This document shows, piece by piece, positions 1-7,312 of a stretch of 16,602 bases of DNA (positions within the stretch are counted from its first letter, which is position 1; every line of letters starts with the position of its first letter). The notes below the pieces were generated by a model. That model did no database searches. It had not been told where the DNA came from and saw only the letters and a program-made list of their open reading frames with translations. The stretch comes from Nitrospina sp. (GTDB taxonomy: Bacteria > Nitrospinota > Nitrospinia > Nitrospinales > VA-1): positions 1-16,602 of the forward strand of contig JABJCF010000252.1 of the NCBI GenBank assembly GCA_018665625.1, written 5' to 3'. The position numbers were made by a program, and so were the translations under genes.

Positions 1-1
1 G

Positions 2-1102
2 CGTGGCGATGGAGAGGACGTACTCCTGAACCTGGTAAAAAATCTAGACGAGGGGCAACCGGTAGAGGAACAGTCTGGGTTATACCGCAAGATTAATGGA
101 AAAATTTTGGAACCGGCCTGCGACTTAGCAATGGTTGAGGATATGACCAAAATACCCCATCCCGACCGTTTGCTTTTACCCTATAAACGCTACAATTCAG
201 TGCTCAATCCGCGTGAGTTTGAAACGACCATGATCACTTCCCGAGGATGCCCACATAAATGTAACTTCTGTAAAATGGACGTACAAAAAGTTTATTGCCG
301 GACAACAGAACAGGTAGTGGAAGAATTCAAGTCGATTGCCGACTTAGGGATCACAGATATTCAGATTTATGACGACACATTCACCTGGTCGAAAAAAAGA
401 GTGCTGGAAATTTGTGAAGGAATTTTAGATAACAACATCAAGGTCAACTGGGCCATTCGTGATCGAGTCAAGAGAGCAGATGAAGATATTTACAAGCTTA
501 TGAAACGCGCAGGATGTTATCGCATCCATTTTGGTGTGGAAACGGGTTCAAAAAGAATTCTAGATGCCACTGGAAAAGCTACCACTCTCGAGGAAGCGGA
601 ACATGCGATTGGTTTAGCCAAGGCAGAAGGGTTCGATACCATGGCTTATTACATGTTTGGTTTTCCTGATGAAACCCGTCAGGATATGGATAAGACAGTT
701 TCATTCGCAAAAAAACTCGACACCAGGTACGCTGCTTTCGCAGTTACCATTCCTTATGCAGGGACGGCTCTTTACGATTTAGGCTTAGACAAAAATATCG
801 TTCCATACGATTTCTGGAAAGAATTTACCAAAATTCCCACACCCAATTTTCGCATCCCGCACCTGATTGAAGAGCATCTCAACCGGGAAGATCTGATTGA
901 CATGAAAAACAATGCGCTTTTCACATATTACTTCAGGCCTAAAATGATCTGGCGTGAACTTCGTGAACTATCTTCCTGGAGAGAGTTCAAACGCAAAAGT
1001 GAAATGGCAATGAATATTTTTTCTGATTCGATGAAAAAGAAAAAAGCGGGAGCTCAGTATAATTCCAAAAATATAGACATGTACCATAACCTTACCAGTT
1101 AG
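2..1102 (+). CDS. B12-type radical SAM protein, 5' end missing
   Basis: The frame is open from base 2, so the gene begins upstream of the window. About 366 residues are visible; the TTG at 107 is an internal Leu codon, not a start. The first visible residues (RGDGED, then a Leu-rich helix) match the end of the cobalamin-binding domain in B12-radical SAM proteins, which usually has a GEGE motif there. The radical SAM cluster motif CPHKCNFC follows, with Cys near visible residues 83, 87 and 90. The strand motif FGVETGS and the basic C-terminal tail are typical of the family. Such enzymes make SAM-derived radicals for methylations or C-C rearrangements; the substrate is unknown. The reading frame is intact and ends with TAG at 1100. 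It is the first of four radical SAM genes in the window. Confidence 0.9.
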   Translation, partial: RGDGEDVLLNLVKNLDEGQPVEEQSGLYRKINGKILEPACDLAMVEDMTKIPHPDRLLLPYKRYNSVLNPREFETTMITSRGCPHKCNFCKMDVQKVYCRTTEQVVEEFKSIADLGITDIQIYDDTFTWSKKRVLEICEGILDNNIKVNWAIRDRVKRADEDIYKLMKRAGCYRIHFGVETGSKRILDATGKATTLEEAEHAIGLAKAEGFDTMAYYMFGFPDETRQDMDKTVSFAKKLDTRYAAFAVTIPYAGTALYDLGLDKNIVPYDFWKEFTKIPTPNFRIPHLIEEHLNREDLIDMKNNALFTYYFRPKMIWRELRELSSWREFKRKSEMAMNIFSDSMKKKKAGAQYNSKNIDMYHNLTS

Positions 1103-1112
1103 CTAGAACAGG

Positions 1113-1128
1113 GCCTGACCCAGGCTTT
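1113..1128 (+). terminator. weak candidate intrinsic terminator
   Basis: A GCCTG stem (1113-1117) pairs with CAGGC (1121-1125) across a 3-base loop, 10 bases after the stop of the upstream gene. TTT follows and then C. The stem is short and the T-tract interrupted, so termination would be inefficient if it occurs. Confidence 0.3.
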
Positions 1129-1187
1129 CTATTCACCCCTATTATTCCCTAATTTAATAGAACTTACCGCACCTTAATTGTTAAAAG

Positions 1188-1204
1188 TTGGCACTCGCTT
1201 AGCT
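1188..1204 (+). promoter_or_regulatory. candidate sigma-54 (-24/-12) promoter
   Basis: The sequence TTGGCACTCGCTTAGCT matches the sigma-54 consensus YTGGCACG-N4-TTGCW at all but two positions. The GG (1190-1191) and GC (1202-1203) are exactly 10 bases apart, as required. The predicted transcription start, near 1215, lies about 47 bases before the TTG start of the glycosyltransferase gene. An activator-binding site was not identified. Confidence 0.5.
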
Positions 1205-1261
1205 TATAAAAAAACACAAATGGTGTGGTTGATTCCCAATTGAATCTGAAAGGAAGTTGCT

Positions 1262-2266
1262 TTGAATTTGGTTTCAGTAATCATACCCTCCTATAACTCT
1301 ATCAACACTATTGAAAACTGCTTACGTTCCATTGCCGAGGGAAATTATAAAAAAATCGAAATCATTGTTGTCGATGATTGTTCCACTGATGATTCACCCA
1401 ACTTCATAGAACAAATAAAACTTGATTGCCCATTAACCTTGTTAAGGCAACCAGAAAACCGCGGCCCCGCATGCGCAAGAAATGCCGGTTCCAAAATTGC
1501 ACAAGGAGACTATCTGTTTTTTTTCGACTCGGATACCCAAGCGTTTCCAGATACAATAAGCATAGGAATAAATGAGATGGAGCGATTGGGAGCAGATGCG
1601 GTTACAGGCATCTATCATATAGATGCTTTAAACCCAGGGTTAGTGCCTCAGTACAAGGCATTTTTTAATCACACATTTTTTTCCAACAAAGGGATTATTC
1701 CCTACGAAGTATTCGATTCATCCAGAGCCTGCATTAAAAAATCGGTGTTTGAAGATCTTGGAGGATTTAATGAAAACCTGAAATGGGGCATGGACTACGA
1801 AAATGAGGAACTAGGATACCGATTAGTGGAAAAGCATAAAAACTTCCTAGTGCCTGCTGTTCAGGTGGGTCACCATTTCCCGGGGTTTAAAAAGTTGACC
1901 CGCACCTATTTCAATCGAGTGGCCTACTGGGTAGAAATCTTTCTCGCGCGCAAGCAATTTGAATCTGGAGGAATCACTTCGAGCGACATGGGATTCGGAA
2001 CCGTATGCATCTTACCTGCGCTATTGTTTTTACCTCTACTCCTGCATCCCTATTTATTTTCAATTCCTTTGATTTTTATGGCACTGTATTTAAAAACTTA
2101 TGCTAAGTTTTTTATATTGTGTATTTCAAAAAAAGGGGTTGTCACAGGAGCCGCCCTAATTACCTTAAATATTTATTTCTCTCTTGTAATTAGTATGGGG
2201 GCCATTTATGGCTTCCTTAAATATTTTTTCAAAGGTAAGTCGGTTAATTTATCTTTTCTTTCATGA
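1262..2266 (+). CDS. family 2 glycosyltransferase, membrane-anchored
   Basis: The 334-residue product starts at TTG, with AGGAAG at 1251-1256 five bases upstream. The N-terminal GT-A domain opens with VSVIIPSYNS and contains the nucleotide-binding VVDDCSTDD (about residues 36-44). It also has the metal-binding DSD (89-91) and the GGFNENLKWGMDYENEE segment expected around the catalytic-base region. Residues about 244-320 form two or three hydrophobic membrane segments, and the catalytic domain should face the cytoplasm. This layout fits transfer of a sugar from a nucleotide donor to a lipid-linked acceptor in surface-glycan assembly; the sugar cannot be inferred. It is the first gene after the candidate sigma-54 promoter and is followed 16 bases later by a radical SAM gene, so they are probably co-transcribed. 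Confidence 0.88.
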   Translation: MNLVSVIIPSYNSINTIENCLRSIAEGNYKKIEIIVVDDCSTDDSPNFIEQIKLDCPLTLLRQPENRGPACARNAGSKIAQGDYLFFFDSDTQAFPDTISIGINEMERLGADAVTGIYHIDALNPGLVPQYKAFFNHTFFSNKGIIPYEVFDSSRACIKKSVFEDLGGFNENLKWGMDYENEELGYRLVEKHKNFLVPAVQVGHHFPGFKKLTRTYFNRVAYWVEIFLARKQFESGGITSSDMGFGTVCILPALLFLPLLLHPYLFSIPLIFMALYLKTYAKFFILCISKKGVVTGAALITLNIYFSLVISMGAIYGFLKYFFKGKSVNLSFLS

Positions 2267-2282
2267 GTAGCGAGCATTCAAT

Positions 2283-3371
2283 ATGTTGAAAATATTCCAG
2301 GATCTTTATGCGACTTTCATCAAAAAAGATCCGATTTACTACATTTTATATGTCACCGCGGCGTGCAACGCTAGGTGCAAAATGTGCTTTTACCTGGAAG
2401 AAATCGAAAGTGCAGAGGTTAAAAAAGAACTGACCCTCGAAGAAATGTGCAAGATCTCCGAAAAGTCCGGTCGGATCATCCAGTTATCAATTGCTGGAGG
2501 CGAACCGACCTTGAGAAAAGATTTACCTGAGATTTGCGAAGTGTTTGCTAAAAACAATGGTGTGCGTTTTATCACCCTTCCAACTAACGGCATCAACACC
2601 GCCCAAGTAGTGGATAGAGTAAAGCGAATCATACAAAAATGCCCAGACACTCATCTGCGGGTCTCTCTTTCCCTCGATGGTCATCAAGAACTTCACGATG
2701 AAATTCGACAGGTTCCAGGGAATTATAAGAACTTAATGGAAACCCATCGCCAACTAAAACCTTTGGCTAAAGAACATGATAATTTAACAGTAGACTTTGC
2801 GACTGTTTTACAGAGCCACAATCAAGACACTATCAAACAATTATTTCAAGATGTGCATGAAAATTTTAAACCCGACAACCACATGCTTATGGTCGCTCGG
2901 GGTAATGTACAGGATCCCGCCGTTAAACAAGTGGCAAATAACATCTATAAGGAAACGATTCAGCTAAGAGAAGAGCTCTACGACAATAAGGAAACCCGGG
3001 CACTTTCTCCCGTCATTCGGGCAATTGTAATGCGCAGTCTGGATCTAATATACAAAGATTACATAAACAACCAGTTCCAGCTGAACTGTGTCGCAGGAAA
3101 AAGACTGGTGGTAATTTCAGAAAAAGGAGAGGTCAAACCCTGTGAAATTCTGAATGAATCTTTCGGTAACCTCAGAGACAATGATTATGATATGTCAAAA
3201 ATTCTCAATCAGGCGGGCCCTCGTAAAATACAAGACTGGATTGTCTCTAGCAAATGTCATTGCACCTTTGAGTGCGCAATGAACATAAGTGTTTTATACG
3301 ACTGGAAAGGTTACCCCAATTTACTAAAACGAACAGCAAAACTGCTTTTTCAAACAAACCGCTCTAATTAG
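2283..3371 (+). CDS. radical SAM protein with SPASM-like C-terminus
   Basis: The 362-residue product has the radical SAM motif CNARCKMC with Cys at 28, 32 and 35. The SAM-contacting GGEPT follows at 72-76, and SLSLDGH lies on a later core strand. The C-terminal third carries Cys 269 and 287 (VKPCEIL) and a CHCTFEC cluster at 325, 327 and 331. This is the usual sign of an auxiliary Fe-S cluster of SPASM or twitch type. Members act as dehydrogenases, epimerases or peptide and sugar modifiers; position beside glycosyltransferase and dehydrogenase genes favours a glycan-related substrate by inference. ATG at 2283 has only a poor ribosome-binding site. It lies 16 bases after the glycosyltransferase gene and 73 before a dehydrogenase gene. 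Confidence 0.87.
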   Translation: MLKIFQDLYATFIKKDPIYYILYVTAACNARCKMCFYLEEIESAEVKKELTLEEMCKISEKSGRIIQLSIAGGEPTLRKDLPEICEVFAKNNGVRFITLPTNGINTAQVVDRVKRIIQKCPDTHLRVSLSLDGHQELHDEIRQVPGNYKNLMETHRQLKPLAKEHDNLTVDFATVLQSHNQDTIKQLFQDVHENFKPDNHMLMVARGNVQDPAVKQVANNIYKETIQLREELYDNKETRALSPVIRAIVMRSLDLIYKDYINNQFQLNCVAGKRLVVISEKGEVKPCEILNESFGNLRDNDYDMSKILNQAGPRKIQDWIVSSKCHCTFECAMNISVLYDWKGYPNLLKRTAKLLFQTNRSN

Positions 3372-3444
3372 CCAACCGTTGTGCCATAGTTAAGAACCTA
3401 ATAAATTTTCTAACTAACATCTTAGTATCAGTAACAATCAAACT

Positions 3445-4452
3445 TTGAAGCAGCTTTCTCTTCGACAAACCACTCTTATGAAAAATCCAAAGAACACTTT
3501 TTCTTCTTCCGGTCCTCGAGTGGCGGTCGCTTCAATATCATTTAGCAAATCAGCTTTTCTCAGGGAAGAGTTAGAACGGGAATTTCCCAATTCATTTTTC
3601 AACGAATTGGGTCGCCGATTTTCCGAAAATGAATTGATCGACTTTTTAAAGGGTGCCGATGCCGCCGTGATAGGAATTGAACCTATTACCGATCAGGTCC
3701 TCAACCAATTACCTCAATTAAAAATTATTTCTAAATATGGTGTAGGCCTGGACAGTATTGATCAAGAGTCATTAAAGCGCAGAAATATTGCATTGGGGTG
3801 GACAGGGGGAGTTAACCGGAGATCCGTTTCGGAGTTGACTCTATGCTTTATGCTCGGGCTTTGTCGCAACGTTTTCACTTCTGGCTTCTCTTTGAAACAA
3901 TCGAAGTGGGAAAAAGAAGGCGGGTGCCAACTTACAGGCAAAACCGTGGGGATCATAGGGTGTGGAAATATAGGTTCTGACGTAGTTGAACTTCTAGCTC
4001 CCTTACAATGCACTTTCCTAGTTTGTGACATTTTAGACAAATCAGAATTTTGTCGAAAAAATAATGCCACCCAAACAAGCCTTGAAAACCTGATTGAGCA
4101 ATCAGATGTTATATCCTTACACGTGCCTTTTACCCAACGCACCAATAAAATGGCCGATAAAAAAATGTTCGACCAAATGAAATCTACAGCTTTTTTAGTC
4201 AACACATGCCGAGGTGATGTGGTTGATCAAGAAGCTCTAAAAACTGCACTGACCAATGGGTATATTGCTGGGGCTGCTTTAGATGTTTTTGCTGAAGAGC
4301 CTCCCACAGACCAAGAATTTCTTTCCCTACCCAACCTTATGACCACTCCCCACATTGGTGGAAATGCAAAGGAAGCCATTGATGCCATGGGAAGATCTGC
4401 AATCGACCATCTCGTTTCTTTTTTTAAGAACAATCTTCCGCACAAAAGTTGA
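3445..4452 (+). CDS. D-isomer 2-hydroxyacid dehydrogenase, SerA-like (paralogue 1)
   Basis: The 335-residue product carries the NAD-binding GCGNIG at 172-177 with acidic Asp195 after the second strand. The catalytic set is Arg256 (NTCRGDVVD), Glu285 (FAEEPP) and His303 (TPHIGG). The SELTL helix preceding the NAD domain matches phosphoglycerate dehydrogenases. It lacks the C-terminal ACT/regulatory domain of long SerA, so serine feedback is unlikely. It would interconvert a D-2-hydroxy acid and its 2-keto acid; the substrate is unknown. The TTG start at 3445 is uncertain: an in-frame ATG at 3478 gives 324 residues, and neither has a clear ribosome-binding site. It resembles the protein at 7313-8287 over its whole length (for example ITDQVL, GVGLDS, SELTL) but has diverged substantially. 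Its 3' end converges with the pgl gene, only 11 bases away. Confidence 0.88.
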   Translation: MKQLSLRQTTLMKNPKNTFSSSGPRVAVASISFSKSAFLREELEREFPNSFFNELGRRFSENELIDFLKGADAAVIGIEPITDQVLNQLPQLKIISKYGVGLDSIDQESLKRRNIALGWTGGVNRRSVSELTLCFMLGLCRNVFTSGFSLKQSKWEKEGGCQLTGKTVGIIGCGNIGSDVVELLAPLQCTFLVCDILDKSEFCRKNNATQTSLENLIEQSDVISLHVPFTQRTNKMADKKMFDQMKSTAFLVNTCRGDVVDQEALKTALTNGYIAGAALDVFAEEPPTDQEFLSLPNLMTTPHIGGNAKEAIDAMGRSAIDHLVSFFKNNLPHKS

Positions 4453-4463
4453 AAAGATACCAA

Positions 4464-5186
4464 TCATAGGTCAAGGCCAGAAGCAGCAGCCTGATCCAGA
4501 TACCATTCTCCCGGAATAAGCGACGCAGGAAATTTTTTACTTTCTTTTGACTGAGAAACCAAATCAGAAACAACGCCCGCTTTTTCTAGACCCATGACAT
4601 GATAGGTAATGGTTGCCGCCTGTTGAAAGGCAAGTGAAGTCATTGTAATACGATATTGTTTTGTCTGAGGGTGCTGTGCTACTTCGCAGAAATCCATCGG
4701 ATTGATTAAAGCGTCCTGCCCGGGAAAAAGAGAAGCCGTGTGCCCATCCGTACCCAGCCCCAAAAACACCCAATCGAAGCCCTGCTTTGGATTGTTTTTT
4801 GAGGCAAAATGTTTTCGGATATCATCCGCGTATCGCTTAGCCTCGTCCTTTGGATTTTCCTCACCTCGCATCCGATGAATATTTTTCTCAGGAATAGAAA
4901 TATGATTCAGCAGGAAATGACTAACTATTTTAAAGTTACTTTCTTCATCATCAGGAGGAACGCAACGTTCATCTGCAAAAAATATATGAACCGAGCCCCA
5001 AGGAATACGATCCCGCCATTCAGGTTTCGCCAATTGGCCGTACAACACAGGGTCCTGACTACCTCCCGACAGAGCAACAGAATACAAATGCTGATTGCTT
5101 TCAGCCTGCCTGGCTTGTTCGCAAAAGCAACGGGCCATTTCTTCCGCCATCGCTTCATGATCAGAAAATATACGTAAAGATTCCAT
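4464..5186 (-). CDS. pgl: 6-phosphogluconolactonase
   Basis: The 240-residue product has the length and landmarks of the Pgl/DevB family. These are ALSGGSQDPVLY (38-49), FADERCVPPDDEESN (70-84) and LGLGTDGHTASLFPG (142-156, His149 at the active site). The C-terminal PASLI...WYLDQAA segment also matches. It hydrolyses 6-phosphogluconolactone in the oxidative pentose phosphate pathway, in the cytoplasm. The usual GGSTP is GGSQDP here, a mild variation. ATG at 5186 has no strong ribosome-binding site. Neighbouring zwf or gnd genes, common partners elsewhere, are absent; instead it sits on the minus strand inside a polysaccharide locus, 98 bases downstream of the 500-residue transferase gene on the same strand. 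A displaced housekeeping gene seems more likely than a glycan enzyme. Confidence 0.93.
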   Translation of the reverse strand: MESLRIFSDHEAMAEEMARCFCEQARQAESNQHLYSVALSGGSQDPVLYGQLAKPEWRDRIPWGSVHIFFADERCVPPDDEESNFKIVSHFLLNHISIPEKNIHRMRGEENPKDEAKRYADDIRKHFASKNNPKQGFDWVFLGLGTDGHTASLFPGQDALINPMDFCEVAQHPQTKQYRITMTSLAFQQAATITYHVMGLEKAGVVSDLVSQSKESKKFPASLIPGEWYLDQAAASGLDL

Positions 5187-5196
5187 GGAAATTAAA

Positions 5197-5275
5197 ATTC
5201 AAGTTTTATGTAAAAAAATTCATTTATAAATAAACTTAAAAAAGCACTATATACAAGGGGAGACATAACTTGAAT
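5197..5275. repeat. inverted repeat between the two minus-strand genes
   Basis: ATTCAAGTT-TT-ATG (5197-5210) is complementary to CAT-AACTTGAAT (5264-5275), giving 12 base pairs with a 2-base bulge around a 53-base AT-rich interior. On the minus strand the second arm runs into TTTAATTT. The long loop argues against a simple terminator; it could be an attenuator-like structure in the pgl leader or a remnant of an inserted repeat. Confidence 0.4.
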
Positions 5276-5284
5276 ACCCACGAT

Positions 5285-6787
5285 TCAATCTAATTCAAAT
5301 GCCCGATGTATTAATTCTTCAGTAGGTTCAGCAAAACAAAAAGATCTCATTTTCCTGCCTTCTTCCTTCAACTGTTCGGGGTTTTCTTTAAGAGTTTCTT
5401 GGAAATTTTTGACTAACAGTCCAACATCTTTAGAATTATTTGCCTGCCCCCAAATAATCCCATTTCCAGATTCGGGCATATAGTCATGGCTAAATTTTTG
5501 GGGGCACTGAACATCAATCACGGGGATGCCAAGGGCAGCAGCTTCAACCAACGCTCCTGTACTGTGCCCAACCACCATCAATGCCCCAGGCAAAACTGAT
5601 GGGAGGGGCTCGGTAGTCACTGAAAATTTTTCCGGAATCTTTATTTTATATTTTTCACAATTCATAGTGGGGTGAAATTTAATTTTAACTGGAACTGGCC
5701 AATCCACTTCTCGAATCACATCCAAAACATGATTGGTCACGTGATCCCAATAAGGCATTACCACAAGAATAAATTCACCTACCTTGCTATCCACAGAATT
5801 AAATAAATATTTGTATCTTAAAGAGGGGCCCACTTCCACAGGAACCTGATCCAAGTTAAAACGGAAACTCGGGCCGTTGACCAATATTTTATCAGGAATC
5901 ACTTTAAAAGGCATTTCATCCGCGTCTGGGAAGAGATTCATTAGAGTGTTTGGCCTTACAAAAAGCTGAGCACCTATTATTTCAATTTTTTCGGGTAAGG
6001 TTCGCAATCCTAAATAAAACATTTTTTCCGCTGGAACATTTTCGTACCAACTTATGCATTTTATGCGTCCTGGCACCAAAAATGATAATCGTTGCCCAAA
6101 AAGAAACCTTATGTAATTTTCGACGACCTGACCATCAAAAACATCCCATAATGCGAAACCAAGGAGTTTATCTTCATAGCTTGATCCAAGAGTTTTCATA
6201 AATCGGAAAATTGAAAACGGGTAGAGCATTATAAATTTTAACGCCTTTAAATAATCGACCAATCCTAATACCTGATACGGGGTTAAAACCGGAACCTGTT
6301 TTTTCCTTAATTTTCTGAATACCCGTAGCAATTTTAAGGGTTGTTTAGATCCAAACCATCTCGGAATAAATGCATATGTCTTTTCTGTTTTCTTTAAATA
6401 CTTAGAAAGGCCTGGAAAATAAATATCCTCGAATCCCTCCTTACCAAGAATTTGTTTTTCAACAAAATAGATGTCTAAAAGAATGAGTTCATCCTTTTTA
6501 TCAATTTCAAACTTCAATCCTGAAAACCAGTGAAAAATCGCGGTGACCACAAACAGGATCAAACCTAAAATATTTTTTACAAAATAGAAAACAAGCTTCT
6601 TTGTAATTTGTAGATAGGTAACTTTCGGAGGGACTTCTCCAGCAACATAAGCTTCCAAAATATGGGCGTTGGATTCCTGCTTACTAAAAATAGTATTGGA
6701 TATCAGAAGTTGATCTTTATACGCTTCCCTCGACATGCGAGAAAGGAATTCATAAAGGATTTCTATTTTCCGATTTGTAAATTTCAT
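5285..6787 (-). CDS. putative surface-carbohydrate GT-B transferase, sialyl/capsule-transferase-like
   Basis: The 500-residue product has a hydrophobic segment at about 65-86, a probable membrane anchor or re-entrant helix. The central region contains SWYENVPAEKMFYLGLR (246-262), a pattern I associate with the TIGR04326-type surface carbohydrate proteins; that link is from memory. Near the C-terminus are FHP (371-373) and VVGHSTGALVEAAALG (405-420). These resemble the HP and S/T motifs with which bacterial sialyltransferases and CDP-glycerol-type capsule transferases bind CMP or CDP donors. A role transferring a cytidine-nucleotide-linked residue is therefore plausible, and the CMP-sugar synthetase at 10390 would supply such a donor. 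This link is inference. ATG at 6787 lacks an obvious ribosome-binding site. The gene is transcribed away from the seven-gene operon, divergently across a 525-base gap. Confidence 0.6.
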   Translation of the reverse strand: MKFTNRKIEILYEFLSRMSREAYKDQLLISNTIFSKQESNAHILEAYVAGEVPPKVTYLQITKKLVFYFVKNILGLILFVVTAIFHWFSGLKFEIDKKDELILLDIYFVEKQILGKEGFEDIYFPGLSKYLKKTEKTYAFIPRWFGSKQPLKLLRVFRKLRKKQVPVLTPYQVLGLVDYLKALKFIMLYPFSIFRFMKTLGSSYEDKLLGFALWDVFDGQVVENYIRFLFGQRLSFLVPGRIKCISWYENVPAEKMFYLGLRTLPEKIEIIGAQLFVRPNTLMNLFPDADEMPFKVIPDKILVNGPSFRFNLDQVPVEVGPSLRYKYLFNSVDSKVGEFILVVMPYWDHVTNHVLDVIREVDWPVPVKIKFHPTMNCEKYKIKIPEKFSVTTEPLPSVLPGALMVVGHSTGALVEAAALGIPVIDVQCPQKFSHDYMPESGNGIIWGQANNSKDVGLLVKNFQETLKENPEQLKEEGRKMRSFCFAEPTEELIHRAFELD

Positions 6788-7087
6788 AAAGAAAATCGAG
6801 TTTTACATTTCTTGGCAGGATCAAGGGGGAATTGACAACTATTCAAGACATCCACAAAAAAACTTCTCGACTAAAAAATTGAATGGAAGGCATTTTTTAA
6901 GCAAAAAATATGTGTGATTATTGTAACAATTCATAAAAGGGTTTACAAACATCTACGATTCGGAGCAAGCCCTCACTCAAATGTCATATCGAAAAAAGCG
7001 CAATTATTTTTTCTAAGTTTTATAACCCTTAAGTTTGTTAGAAAAAAATGCAAAGAACTACTTAAAAAAAACAAAAAGACGTTCTTC

Positions 7088-7104
7088 AGGAAATAGGATT
7101 TCCT
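7088..7104. repeat. perfect 7-bp hairpin
   Basis: AGGAAAT (7088-7094) and ATTTCCT (7098-7104) are perfectly complementary around the 3-base loop AGG. There is no T-tract, so it is not a standard terminator. It could be a protein-binding palindrome or an RNA structure of the upstream leader. Confidence 0.45.
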
Positions 7105-7137
7105 ATCATCCCCTATACGCAAGAATTCAGATAGCAC

Positions 7138-7159
7138 TCAATTGCTTGATAACAATTGA
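7138..7159. promoter_or_regulatory. operator-like inverted repeat TCAATTG-N8-CAATTGA
   Basis: Two perfect 7-base half-sites (7138-7144 and 7153-7159) are separated by 8 bases, about one and a half helical turns centre to centre. The site lies 67 bases upstream of the -35 element of the seven-gene operon, where an activator could bind. No regulator gene is in the window, and chance occurrence in AT-rich DNA is possible. Confidence 0.35.
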
Positions 7160-7226
7160 TGGCATTGAAAATCGAGAAAATCACTGTTCTCTCCTTCAAG
7201 TGCTCGCTAATGCCCCTTCTATTTAA

Positions 7227-7255
7227 TTGGAAAAACATTTAACCTTCTGTATAAT
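7227..7255 (+). promoter_or_regulatory. sigma-70 promoter of the seven-gene operon
   Basis: TTGGAA (7227-7232) and a consensus TATAAT (7250-7255) are 17 bases apart. Transcription should start near 7262, giving a leader of about 50 bases before the ATG at 7313, which has AGGAAA at 7298-7303. It is the only strong promoter seen before the run of seven tightly spaced genes. Confidence 0.65.
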
Positions 7256-7312
7256 AAGGACTTCTTTACATGCCGAATGAACCATGTAACTACCTCTAGG
7301 AAATTTATTTGA

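Larger units (their letters stand above)
6788..7312. other. divergent AT-rich intergenic region
   Basis: This 525-base stretch separates divergent genes. Two short open frames (6914-7096 and 7035-7226) encode Lys/Phe-rich, low-complexity peptides without family resemblance or ribosome-binding sites, so I do not call genes. It holds an ATTGT-A-ACAAT palindrome at 6920-6930, a 7-bp hairpin at 7088-7104, a 7-8-7 inverted repeat at 7138-7159 and a sigma-70 promoter at 7227-7255. No promoter for the minus-strand gene could be assigned with confidence. Confidence 0.75.

Noticed and set aside
3369..3390. Minus-strand TGGCACAACGGTTGG resembling a sigma-54 site
   Set aside because: The -12 element reads GG rather than GC, and it would drive antisense transcription into the upstream radical SAM gene.
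4809..5177. 122-codon plus-strand frame opposite pgl
   Set aside because: Antisense shadow of a well-recognised 6-phosphogluconolactonase gene.
6832..6860. Perfect TTGACA hexamer upstream of the divergent gap
   Set aside because: No -10-like hexamer at 16-18 bases downstream (CAAAAA at the expected place).
6914..7226. Two overlapping short frames of 60 and 63 codons
   Set aside because: Lys/Phe-rich low-complexity products, no ribosome-binding site, in an AT-rich divergent regulatory gap.
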